Position numbers and translations under genes: made by a program | Assembly: GCA_016928495.1 (NCBI GenBank) | Contig: JAFGKQ010000217.1 | Coordinates: 1 to 11,230, forward strand | DNA from: Candidatus Fermentibacterales bacterium | GTDB lineage: Bacteria; Fermentibacterota; Fermentibacteria; Fermentibacterales; JAFGKQ01 | DNA: 11,230 nt | Reading direction: 5' to 3' | The notes under the pieces: model-generated | Databases searched by the model: none | Seen by the model: only the letters and a program-made list of their open reading frames with translations | Told to the model about the DNA's origin: nothing | In this document: positions 1-6,770 of the stretch, in pieces | How the letters are laid out: each line of letters opens with the position of its first letter | How positions within the stretch are numbered: the first letter of the stretch is position 1

Positions 1-1881
1 CACCTCTCCGTTGGCCCTGACGTGATCGAAGACGCCCATGCTGAAAGGCCCGTCCGGACACCGCAGGGTCATCTCACGACCAGCCGAGACAAGCGTGATG
101 GAGCCGTCGCCTCTCGACCGGAACCGGAGCTGCAACTGCTCCGCCCATGGATGGGCTTCCGCGAAGTCCTCCGCGGTCAGCTCTGCCCATGCCGAGTCGG
201 GAGCAGCTCCCCAGCGCTCGGCCTCCAGGTCCCGGGACAGCATGTAGCGTTCGACGTCCCCGGGCCTCGGGCCGGCCTTGCTGTAAAGGAAAAAGGGTCT
301 GGACTCCAGTCTGTCCATGGCGAGGTAGGGGTCGAGGTCGTCCCGCAGTATCTCCCGTCGCCAGGCCGTGCCCGTTCCGCCCAGCTCCGACAGGGTCCCC
401 TGGAGCAACTCCCTCTCCAGCCAGTCGTACTCCGGCATCTCATCCGAGACCAGTATCGGCTCGCAGAGCGCCCTCCAGGCCATGGCCGCCAGAGACAGGG
501 ACCTCTGCCCGGTCTGCAGCGCACGCAGCACCATCTCGCACCTGGCGTCCAGATCCCCGGGAAGCGTGCCGCTGACGAAGGCCGAGTAGAGCCGCCACCC
601 CGGATCATCGGCTGGATGCTGATACCCCTGACCCCATTCCAGCTCCGGCATTGCCAGCCCCAGGTAGTAGTCCAGGATGAGCCGGTCGAGGAACAGCGGA
701 TCTGTGTCCCGACCCTGAAGCAATCCACTCTCACCTGCAACCGGGCCAGCCTCGACCAGGCGCTCCTCCTCCGCCTCGGCGACTCCTGCCGCCAGCAGGC
801 CTCCCAGGCATATCGCCAGGCTGGAAGCTCTCCCGAGCCTCCCCGGGGCCTCCCAGACCTGCTTCAGGCACTGCCTCCCTGCCCTTCGCTGGAGCCAGCA
901 GCCGCCCCGGCAGGCCGGAGCGTAGCGGCAGGACGCGCACTCCCCTTCGGGCCTCCAGCTCCTTAGCTCGGCGAAGCCGGTCTGCCAGATGTCCTCGAGA
1001 GGTCTGTCCCCGATGTTGCCCGCGCTGGTCGAGCGATCCAGGGTGGTACATGGCACCACCTCCCCGTCGGGAAGCACGACACAGCCGGACCTGCCCGCTC
1101 CGCAGGACAGAGGGAGCTCTCTCACCAGAGGCTCCAGGTCGCCGAGGTAGCCCGTCTCGTCCGCCAGCTCCACCGGGAACCAGCGCCGCTTGCGCTCCAC
1201 CAGGCGCATCAGCCTCTCGAGCTGCCGGGCCGAGAGGAAGAGGTCCCCGCGAAACGCAGCGAGGCCCTCGGGCACCAGCAGGTGTATGCCCCACTGGTCC
1301 GCGCCGCTAGCTACGACCTGCCCGAACGTCTCCTCCAGATGGTCCAGGTTGCGCGTCGTAACCGTCGTGCCCGCGCAGACCCTCACCCCTGGGATGCTGC
1401 TGAAGAAGCGGATGGCCTCCATGGCCTCGCCCCAGGCCCCCGGACAGCCCCGGAAGCGGTCGTGAACGTGCTCCGGGCCGTCCAGGCTGACGGCGACGAA
1501 GCCGGGAGGACTGCTCTGCATGGCGGATCTCTGCTCGGGTGTCGGCATCACGGCAGTGTTGAGAGACCAGGACACCCCCCTGCTTCCGAGGAAGGCGATG
1601 ATCTCGGTCAGATCCTCCCTGGCCAGGGGCTCTCCGCCAGTCAGCAGGAATTCCCTGACACCCATCGCAGCGACCTGATCGACCAGGGACAGAGCGTCTT
1701 CCAGGGGCATGTCGTCGAAGCCGTGCCCGGCCCCGGCACTCAGGCAGTGCTCGCAGGACATGCGGCACCGCAGCGTGGCCATCCACTGGACAAGGGCGGG
1801 AACCCGCAGGTGGCCATGGGCGGCGAAGAAGCTGTCGCATGATGGGACGACGTGGCTGCCGGTCCGGCTATGAGTGCTCAC
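1..1881 (-). CDS. Radical SAM/SPASM domain protein, C-terminus beyond the window
   Basis: Reads open for 627 codons from a GTG at 1881 to the window edge, so the 3' end is missing. The GTG is chosen because GGAGG lies 6 nt upstream (1888-1892). Residues C39, C43 and C46 form the CxxxCxxC motif for the radical-SAM 4Fe-4S cluster, and GGEP at 82-85 is the usual SAM-binding strand. Cysteines 260, 278, 315, 318, 324, 328 and 338, with G273, match the SPASM pattern C-x(9-15)-G-x4-C ... CxxC-x5-C-x3-C ... C, so two auxiliary FeS clusters are expected. SPASM enzymes mostly modify peptides or proteins (seen in AnSME and RiPP maturases); the substrate here is unknown. After residue 338 come a hydrophobic stretch (about 352-366) and some 260 further residues that I do not recognise. 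No precursor peptide is evident nearby. The radical SAM/SPASM class is secure, the function is not. Confidence 0.9.
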   Translation of the reverse strand, partial: MSTHSRTGSHVVPSCDSFFAAHGHLRVPALVQWMATLRCRMSCEHCLSAGAGHGFDDMPLEDALSLVDQVAAMGVREFLLTGGEPLAREDLTEIIAFLGSRGVSWSLNTAVMPTPEQRSAMQSSPPGFVAVSLDGPEHVHDRFRGCPGAWGEAMEAIRFFSSIPGVRVCAGTTVTTRNLDHLEETFGQVVASGADQWGIHLLVPEGLAAFRGDLFLSARQLERLMRLVERKRRWFPVELADETGYLGDLEPLVRELPLSCGAGRSGCVVLPDGEVVPCTTLDRSTSAGNIGDRPLEDIWQTGFAELRSWRPEGECASCRYAPACRGGCWLQRRAGRQCLKQVWEAPGRLGRASSLAICLGGLLAAGVAEAEEERLVEAGPVAGESGLLQGRDTDPLFLDRLILDYYLGLAMPELEWGQGYQHPADDPGWRLYSAFVSGTLPGDLDARCEMVLRALQTGQRSLSLAAMAWRALCEPILVSDEMPEYDWLERELLQGTLSELGGTGTAWRREILRDDLDPYLAMDRLESRPFFLYSKAGPRPGDVERYMLSRDLEAERWGAAPDSAWAELTAEDFAEAHPWAEQLQLRFRSRGDGSITLVSAGREMTLRCPDGPFSMGVFDHVRANGEV

Positions 1882-1900
1882 GCAGGACCTCCATATCCCG

Positions 1901-1954
1901 GCTCTGGACCGTCTCGGTCTTATCTACTGAGCCGCGCCGCACCGGTTCCAGAGC
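1901..1954. repeat. Inverted repeat between metalloprotease stop and radical SAM start
   Basis: GCTCTGGA at 1901-1908 pairs with TCCAGAGC at 1947-1954. The helix continues with CCG (1909-1911) against CGG (1943-1945) after a one-base bulge. A smaller GACCG/CGGTC hairpin (1907-1919) would compete with it. It lies in the 95-bp gap between two minus-strand genes, so it could end the metalloprotease transcript or sit in the leader of the radical SAM gene. There is no T-run after it. Confidence 0.4.
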
Positions 1955-1976
1955 TGGGCCGGCAGCATGGCGGAGG

Positions 1977-3725
1977 TCAGGGAAGCAGCATGAGGGAAGC
2001 GCCGGTGGTCGCGCCCTCCAGCCCTGCACGGGCGAAGTAGAGGCCGCCGGGCAGGAGCTCTCCCGAGGCCGAACGGCCATCCCAGAGGAAGCTGGCTTCC
2101 CCATCGGCAGCCTGGTCTGGCTGCAGCACGCGAACCAGCCTGCCATTGAGATCGTAGATCCCGGCGGCAGGAGCTGCGGTAACCGAGCCTCCCGACCACT
2201 CCAGCTCCAGGGCCACCGTCGAGGCGAACGGGTTGGGCGACGCGTGCAGCGACAGCCGGCCCACCCCGGGCCCTGTATCCGGAGTCAGCCCCTGGACGCC
2301 CTCGGCCCAGAAGTAGTACCCGGACCCCCCTGCGCTTGACGCGCTGCCGACCACGAGGATCACCTCGTCCGACGGATCGGAGAGGCCTGTCAACCAGACG
2401 GAGCCGGTCTGCGTGGAGGGTTCCAGGGTCATGCGATGGACCTCTGTGAGCGAGCTGTCGTGAAGGACGAGCCCCCAGACCGCGAAGCCGTTCCCGTCGT
2501 CACCGTCGAAGGTCAGCAGCAGGTTGTCGAAGTCGGTGAGGTCCTGGAACCTGTAGTAGTCCGCAGCCCAATGGTTGACCTGCTTGTAGCCGCCGCCTGC
2601 CGGATAGGACGAGTAGGTGCCCGATACTCCGAAGGGTGGCAGCTCGTCTCCATCGTACCCGAACCGTCCATCCTCGATGGAGGTGTCGTCGAGGAAGTTG
2701 GCTACGGTCCAGTCCGCGAAGACGTCAGCGAAACCCTCCTGGTACCCGAGCAGGTCCAAGACATCCTCGTAGCCCTGTATCGAGTTGTCGCTCTCGTGCA
2801 CCACGGCATAGGCGCCCGGATGGCCCCCGTAGTTCTCGAAGAAGTAGAGGCTCCAGAGGTAGGTCTTGATGTAGTCGGCCCAGGTTCCGTCCCAGACGAC
2901 AAGGCTGTTGTCAGGATTGGTATTGAAGCCCGAGATGTTGTCGGGATTGCCGTAGAACCACATTGCCAGCTCGGCCATGCCTTCGTCGACCCATGGGGCC
3001 TCGTTGTCGTCGTACTTCCAGTGTATCATGTGCTCGAACTCGTGCGCGATCACGGCAAGCATGTACTCGCCGCTCGGGCCGCCCGAGCTGGTGGTGTTGA
3101 GGTAGAGCACCTCGCACTCGTTGCTGTGATACTCGGGATACATGCCGTCGGGGTACTCGTCGAACCAGAAGAAGTAACCGTCGGCGGCTATCCCGAAATC
3201 GAACCAGAGCAAATAGATGCGCGGGTCGTTGTCCAGCTCGTCGGGTGGCTCTCCGAACGACAGGCTGTCTATCTCGTAGATGCCCATCTCGGGATACGGC
3301 CCTATGCTGCTGTTCTCCCAGGCATCGAGTATGGCATCGACGTCCTCCTGGTCTATGGACACCAGCCACTCCTCGTCCCTGACGATCACGTAGCCCCTGT
3401 CTGACTTGCCCCTTACCGTGCACATGTGCTGCTCGAAGTGAGGAGGCATGGGGTAGTGGATCCATAGCCACCAGAGCCACGAATCGCCGACCTCCGGATC
3501 GGGGGGCGGCGAAGTCGGGCTTCCGGGAACCGGCCAGTACACGTCCGGGCCAACCCGGTCGGGCGGAGGAATCGTGATGTCGTGGACCGAGCGATCCACG
3601 AGTGGGACGCCATGCGCGCAAGCCCGTCCCGGGAGGAAGAGCAACAGGATCGCCAGGGGAACCACTATCGTCGCTGCCCTGGCGACTGCGGCGTGTGAGT
3701 GCCGGTCCGTCTTCTCGTTCGACAA
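1977..3725 (-). CDS. Secreted HExxH zinc metalloprotease with FlgD-like C-terminal domain
   Basis: 582 residues starting from a TTG at 3725, with AAGGGA about 8 nt upstream. The first ~37 residues are a signal peptide: basic n-region, hydrophobic core, likely cleavage after ACA before HG. Residues 228-232 are HEFEH, the zinc-binding HExxH motif. They are followed at 245-252 by WVDEGMAE, whose Glu248 or Glu252 would be the third zinc ligand, as in gluzincin peptidases. The HExxH...WxDEGxAE layout resembles the hyicolysin (M30)-like group, but I cannot fix the family by eye. Acidic residues and aromatics are abundant, as in extracellular proteins. From about residue 496 (PNP motif) to the end, with WDGR and GGLYFA motifs, it has a FlgD-like Ig domain, a type commonly used as an export or anchoring tag in FCB-related bacteria. 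It presumably degrades extracellular protein. No operon partner is certain. Confidence 0.88.
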   Translation of the reverse strand: MSNEKTDRHSHAAVARAATIVVPLAILLLFLPGRACAHGVPLVDRSVHDITIPPPDRVGPDVYWPVPGSPTSPPPDPEVGDSWLWWLWIHYPMPPHFEQHMCTVRGKSDRGYVIVRDEEWLVSIDQEDVDAILDAWENSSIGPYPEMGIYEIDSLSFGEPPDELDNDPRIYLLWFDFGIAADGYFFWFDEYPDGMYPEYHSNECEVLYLNTTSSGGPSGEYMLAVIAHEFEHMIHWKYDDNEAPWVDEGMAELAMWFYGNPDNISGFNTNPDNSLVVWDGTWADYIKTYLWSLYFFENYGGHPGAYAVVHESDNSIQGYEDVLDLLGYQEGFADVFADWTVANFLDDTSIEDGRFGYDGDELPPFGVSGTYSSYPAGGGYKQVNHWAADYYRFQDLTDFDNLLLTFDGDDGNGFAVWGLVLHDSSLTEVHRMTLEPSTQTGSVWLTGLSDPSDEVILVVGSASSAGGSGYYFWAEGVQGLTPDTGPGVGRLSLHASPNPFASTVALELEWSGGSVTAAPAAGIYDLNGRLVRVLQPDQAADGEASFLWDGRSASGELLPGGLYFARAGLEGATTGASLMLLP

Positions 3726-3798
3726 GGCTGGAGTCCCTTCATTCAGGCCCTCGCGAGCCAGGGCCGTCGTCTCTCGGCAGGGTCTCAGTCACGGGAAG

Positions 3799-3817
3799 CC
3801 CCCGGGCCGCCCGGGGG
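3799..3817 (-). terminator. GC-rich hairpin downstream of guaA
   Basis: Perfect inverted repeat CCCCCGGG (3799-3806), loop CCG, CCCGGGGG (3810-3817). It lies in the 114-bp gap after the guaA stop and before the metalloprotease start, both on the minus strand. Position and stability suggest a terminator, but only a weak CTTCCC follows on the minus strand, with no proper T-run. Confidence 0.5.
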
Positions 3818-3839
3818 TTCCCGGGCCCGAGGCGCCCTG

Positions 3840-4802
3840 CTATACGACCTCTATGGTGGAGGGGGGCTTGGTGGCGATGTTGTAGGTCACGCTGACGACC
3901 CCGGGCACCCTCGAGGTGATCTCCGAGGCAAGCCTCTCGAGAAGCTCCCAGGGAAGACGGCTCGGAGAGGCCGTTCTCGCATCCACGCTCTCCCAGCAGC
4001 GCACCTCGATCTGATTGCCGTAGTCCCGTCTTCCTTCACGCATTCCGGTGACCCTGTCCTCGTGGAGGATTGCCATGTACTGGAACGCGCCCGTGCCGGC
4101 CAGCGCCTTCTCCACGATGGAGGTCGCCTTCCGGACCACTTCGACCCTCTCCGGTGTCACCTCCCCTATCACCCTCGCTGCCAGAGCCGGCCCAGGGAAG
4201 GGTATCCGCTCGAACAGCTCGGCCGGGAGCCCGAGGTGCTCGCCGACCTTCCTGACCCCGTCCTTCCGCAGCTCCACCAGGGGCTCCACGATGCCGTAAC
4301 CGAAAGCCTCCTGCGGGTCTATTCCGAGCTGCCCGAAGACGTTGTGCTGGCGCTTGATCCCGGCGACGGTCTCGTCCACGTCGGTCAGTATCGTTCCTTG
4401 AAGGAGATGCCTCGCATCGCTCTCGCGGACGATCCTGCCGAACACCTTCCTGTAGAAGGTCTGAGTGATGGCCTCTCTCTTCTCCTCGGGATCCGTCAGC
4501 CCCTCGAGGGCGGAGAAGAACTCCTCCCGGGCCTCGATCACATCGACCTTCACGCCGAGATCGGCGAAGAGCGACACGACGCGCTCCGGCTCACCCTCGC
4601 GCATCAGCCCGTTCTGGACGAACACGGTCCGGAGCCTGTCCCCCAGGGCCCTGTGGCCCAGCATGGTCACGGCAGACGAATCCACTCCGCCGGACAGAGC
4701 ATTAATGGCGGAACCACCTCCGACAGCTCCCCTGATCTGTTCCACCTTCTCCGCTACGAAGCGCTCGGGATCGAGTTGCTGAATGGTGATCTCGTCTGCC
4801 AT
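3840..4802 (-). CDS. guaA: GMP synthetase ATP-pyrophosphatase subunit (no glutaminase domain)
   Basis: 320 residues from an ATG at 4802, with AGGGGAG about 7 nt upstream. It adenylates XMP with ATP and aminates it to GMP in purine synthesis in the cytoplasm. Residues 37-43, SGGVDSS, are the PP-loop of the N-type ATP pyrophosphatase. LQGT (134-137), the IKxxHN segment (149-154) and PFPGPxLAxRV (201-211) are GuaA hallmarks. The C-terminal ~120 residues, ending KPPSTIEVV, are the dimerisation domain. Most bacterial GuaA proteins are about 510-525 residues because a class I glutaminase is fused at the N-terminus. Here the protein begins directly at the synthetase domain, as in the archaeal two-subunit enzyme, and no glutaminase gene is present in this window. 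A hairpin at 4825-4847 precedes its ribosome binding site. Confidence 0.95.
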   Translation of the reverse strand: MADEITIQQLDPERFVAEKVEQIRGAVGGGSAINALSGGVDSSAVTMLGHRALGDRLRTVFVQNGLMREGEPERVVSLFADLGVKVDVIEAREEFFSALEGLTDPEEKREAITQTFYRKVFGRIVRESDARHLLQGTILTDVDETVAGIKRQHNVFGQLGIDPQEAFGYGIVEPLVELRKDGVRKVGEHLGLPAELFERIPFPGPALAARVIGEVTPERVEVVRKATSIVEKALAGTGAFQYMAILHEDRVTGMREGRRDYGNQIEVRCWESVDARTASPSRLPWELLERLASEITSRVPGVVSVTYNIATKPPSTIEVV

Positions 4803-4824
4803 CCGGATGCTCCCCTCGGCGTGT

Positions 4825-4847
4825 TCGGGGTGGCTGCAGCCACCCGA
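4825..4847 (-). other. Hairpin in the guaA 5' leader
   Basis: GGGTGGC (4828-4834), loop TGCA, GCCACCC (4839-4845) is an 18-nt perfect palindrome. With one bulged G it extends to TCG/CGA at the base. It ends about 20 nt before the guaA ATG, just upstream of its ribosome binding site. It could be a terminator for the upstream membrane protein gene or a translational control element for guaA. No T-run follows on the minus strand. Confidence 0.4.
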
Positions 4848-4922
4848 CCTTTCATGGCTTGCCCGCTCGGGATCCGCGGGACCCCGTTCCGTCGACCGCC
4901 TCTCGAGCCGCTTCCGCGATCC

Positions 4923-5186
4923 TCAGTCAGTGGGCCCTTCCCGGTCGGCGTCATCCTGCCGCTCTCTCTCACGGGGACCATTGAGTATCCTGGGAACCAC
5001 AAGGAACGGCATGACCACGAAGAGCATGACCAGGACCGCACCGATCAGGACGTACAGGACCGTTCTGAAAGTCCCCTCGTCCATGCCGCCGAGCATTCCC
5101 CCGGCCCAGAGCAGCGCCCAGACGAAGATGGGCATGGTGCACAGCATGTAGAGAAACACCATGAGGACTATGCGGCTCTCGTTCAC
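4923..5186 (-). CDS. Small two-helix membrane protein, function unknown
   Basis: 87 residues from a GTG at 5186, chosen because GGAGG lies 7 nt upstream. The frame stays open further upstream, but that extension is arginine- and proline-rich and does not look coding. There are two long hydrophobic segments at about 6-33 and 41-64, joined by a short acidic turn (MDEG). A strongly charged tail (from about 66) is rich in Arg, Glu and Asp. It is an inner-membrane hairpin protein with no motif I recognise. It lies 120 bp upstream of guaA on the same strand, so co-transcription is possible but unproven. Confidence 0.75.
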   Translation of the reverse strand: MNESRIVLMVFLYMLCTMPIFVWALLWAGGMLGGMDEGTFRTVLYVLIGAVLVMLFVVMPFLVVPRILNGPRERERQDDADREGPTD

Positions 5187-5531
5187 CCGCGAACCTCCGA
5201 GCCAGTTACCTTCAAAGCCCACAGCCTCAGCGGAGCGACCCCCCAGGGCGCGTCCCCGCCGGCTGGCACCCCGGATGCCAGATGGCCGGGATACAGCACC
5301 AGTGGCCCGAGTCCCGGGAACCCCGCGCGCATGTTGAGTGGCACGGGGCTGGGCCGTTTCCCTGCCAGCTACCACCCAGAGCAAATAGGGGAACGAGAGC
5401 TGGAAGTCCATACCGCCCGGGGGGTGTTGGAGCGCCACTGGGGCACCTGTTCCCCCGCAGACCGGGTATAGTCCACGAGATGGTCCGGAGCAGAGCCACG
5501 AGTCATCGTCGTCCGGGCGGAAGGAGCACTG
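5187..5531. other. Divergent intergenic region, no gene seen
   Basis: 345 bp between the minus-strand membrane protein and the plus-strand secreted protein. No convincing coding frame and no tRNA-like T-arm are present. It holds a hairpin CTGGCA (5263-5268)/TGCCAG (5276-5281) with possible CCGG/CCGG extension, and a distant inverted repeat CCAGTGGC (5299-5306)/GCCACTGG (5434-5441). Promoters for both flanking genes should lie here. Confidence 0.5.
5467..5472 (+). promoter_or_regulatory. Possible -10 element for the small secreted protein
   Basis: TATAGT, five of six bases matching TATAAT, stands out in GC-rich surroundings about 60 bp before the ATG at 5532. No good -35 hexamer lies 16-18 bp upstream, so support is weak. 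Confidence 0.25.
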
Positions 5532-5951
5532 ATGAGAGCGCTGTTCGTGCTGGTGCTTTGCGGGGCGGTCTGTGTCGCGGCGTCTTTCGAGCTGGCCATA
5601 ACCGAGGACGAGCTCCAGGAGTCCATCGAGGAAGCCATAGTCGATCCCAACGTTACCTCGATCGAGATAGACATCCAGACCGGGAGAATACTCTTCGAGG
5701 GGACCAGGAAGCGCCCGATGACGGGCATAGAGGACCTAGTGACCATGGAGATATGCCTCGATGTGGAGGACGGCCACCTTGCCGTCGAGATCGAGGGCGC
5801 GCTCATCAACGGTCTCGAGATCGACGAGAGCCGTCTCGAGGTGTGGAACGCGCGGATCGAGAGAGGCCTCGACCTGCTCACGGGCTCGCAACAGGGAAGG
5901 CTGGAGAGCGTAGCGGTCGGGTCAGGCCGGATCACCCTGGTCTGGGAGTAG
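5532..5951 (+). CDS. Small secreted beta-rich protein, function unknown
   Basis: 139 residues from an ATG preceded by AAGGAG at 5 nt, a strong ribosome binding site. Residues 1-17 or so are a typical signal peptide with no lipobox at a convincing place. The mature part starts with a helix rich in Glu (ITEDELQESIEEAI). It then alternates short beta-like stretches (SIEIDIQTGRILFEG; LAVEIEGALINGL; SRLEVW) and ends in VAVGSGRITLVWE. This layout, an initial helix then strands that repeat a 'gives/evaluates' pattern, recalls LmeA/DUF2993-type periplasmic lipid-binding proteins, but the likeness is weak and only a guess. It is transcribed alone and faces the operon to its right. Confidence 0.8.
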   Translation: MRALFVLVLCGAVCVAASFELAITEDELQESIEEAIVDPNVTSIEIDIQTGRILFEGTRKRPMTGIEDLVTMEICLDVEDGHLAVEIEGALINGLEIDESRLEVWNARIERGLDLLTGSQQGRLESVAVGSGRITLVWE

Positions 5952-6015
5952 ACAGCCCGCCGCTCGGGCTTCACCAGCCCCCCGGACTGCCCGCAACCCG
6001 TTCGGCAGGCCCGGT

Positions 6016-6035
6016 TCGGACCGTCACCGGTCCGA
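6016..6035. terminator. Hairpin between convergent genes
   Basis: TCGGACCG (6016-6023), loop TCAC, CGGTCCGA (6028-6035) is a perfect 8-bp stem. It lies between the stop of the plus-strand secreted protein (5951) and the 3' end of the minus-strand operon, where a bidirectional terminator is expected. No T-run on either side, so it would have to work as a plain hairpin or with Rho. Confidence 0.45.
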
Positions 6036-6058
6036 CGGATGCCAGCCGGCCTGTCAGC

Positions 6059-6164
6059 TCAGAAGCTGGCTCCGACGGTCAGGCTGAGAGCCGGCTCGGT
6101 GCCCATGAAGACAGAGCCGACAGTTCCCGGGCGCAGGATAGCTTCGATGCCCACGGAGTCGGCT
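6059..6164 (-). pseudogene. Remnant of an outer-membrane beta-barrel C-terminus
   Basis: In the minus frame ending with TGA at 6059-6061, the last ~34 codons read as SVGIEAILRPGTVG... and end ALSLTVGASF. Hydrophobic residues alternate back from a terminal Phe (F, A, V, L, L at every second position). This is the signature of a final outer-membrane barrel strand recognised by BamA. There is no credible start or barrel upstream in this frame: it runs into the unrelated secreted protein gene, which is read one frame away. I take it as the tail of a deleted barrel gene. The alternative is a frameshifted extension of the gene ending at 6165. Confidence 0.4.
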
Positions 6165-6770
6165 TCAGCCGGCCGACCGCACCTTCGCGCCGCCCCAGGT
6201 GGAACCCTCCAGGCCAACGCTCTCGCCGTAGAAGACCAGCGTGAGATCATGGAGCAGCCAGTCGATGGAGCCCCATCCCGGGTACATGTCGTTGCCCTTG
6301 CCGGCGTAGCCCTCGATGTGGAACTCCAGAAGGCCACACGGAACGGTGGGTACGCGGAGATGCAGAGGCTCTGCCGACTCGTACCAGATCCCCTCCCCGA
6401 ACAGCTCCACCCAGTCCCCCTGATTGACCCTGTAGTGGACCCTGGCGCCCGCGAACCCGTTGCCCGAGGAATGCACGGTCAGGTAGGATCCCGTGTGAAG
6501 GACGATGGAATCACAGCCGGATGGTATCTCGACTCCGCCCGTGAAGATGTCCCCCCACTCGGTCATGTAGGGTGTGGAGACGTACTCGTTCATCCTGACT
6601 CCTTCGGACGAGAACTCCCACTGAGGGTCGAACTCCCACCCGGGAGGGCAACTCCTGAGATCGTAGTCCCAGACGATCCAGTCGGCACTCCCGGGAGCGG
6701 ACAACAGCAGCAGCAGGATCGGAGGGAGCCGGGACCAGTGGCGTGGACCGGGCGACCGAGTAACCTTCAT
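6165..6770 (-). CDS. Secreted protein of unknown function, coupled to the hydrolase gene
   Basis: 201 residues from an ATG at 6770. This ATG overlaps the stop of the hydrolase gene (ATGA, 6770-6767), which decides the start over a longer in-frame reading from 6824 and implies translational coupling. Residues 1-29 form a signal peptide (MKVTR n-region, run of five Leu, cleavage after GSA before DW). The mature protein is rich in Trp, Tyr, Gly and acidic residues. It has many beta-like segments and looks like a jelly-roll or CUB-type extracellular module, but no motif is diagnostic. It ends near STWGGAK, a tryptophan-containing tail. Co-export or joint action with the hydrolase is an inference from the overlap. 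Confidence 0.8.
   Translation of the reverse strand: MKVTRSPGPRHWSRLPPILLLLLSAPGSADWIVWDYDLRSCPPGWEFDPQWEFSSEGVRMNEYVSTPYMTEWGDIFTGGVEIPSGCDSIVLHTGSYLTVHSSGNGFAGARVHYRVNQGDWVELFGEGIWYESAEPLHLRVPTVPCGLLEFHIEGYAGKGNDMYPGWGSIDWLLHDLTLVFYGESVGLEGSTWGGAKVRSAG

Noticed and set aside
22-966. Long plus-strand open frame of 314 codons
   Set aside because: It is antisense and codon-aligned to the radical SAM/SPASM gene, which has diagnostic cysteine motifs. The plus-strand product has no recognisable features.
731-1840. Minus-strand open frames at 731-1294 and 1307-1840
   Set aside because: Arg/Gly/Pro-rich out-of-frame readings of the radical SAM/SPASM gene, caused by high GC.
2436-3404. Plus-strand 322-codon open frame rich in Val and Glu
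   Set aside because: Exact antisense of the metalloprotease, whose signal peptide, HExxH and FlgD-like tail show the real frame.
5187-5438. N-terminal extension of the two-helix membrane protein to 5438
   Set aside because: The added 84 residues are Arg/Gly/Pro-rich with no structure, while GGAGG sits 7 nt before the GTG at 5186.
3699-5471. Plus-strand 590-codon open frame, the longest in the window
   Set aside because: It runs antisense through guaA, the membrane protein and intergenic DNA. It has no domain, no ribosome binding site, and conflicts with a certain guaA.
5282-6244. Plus-strand 320-codon open frame over the small secreted protein
   Set aside because: Arg/Gly/Pro-rich shadow. 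The frame at 5532 has a ribosome binding site and a signal peptide.
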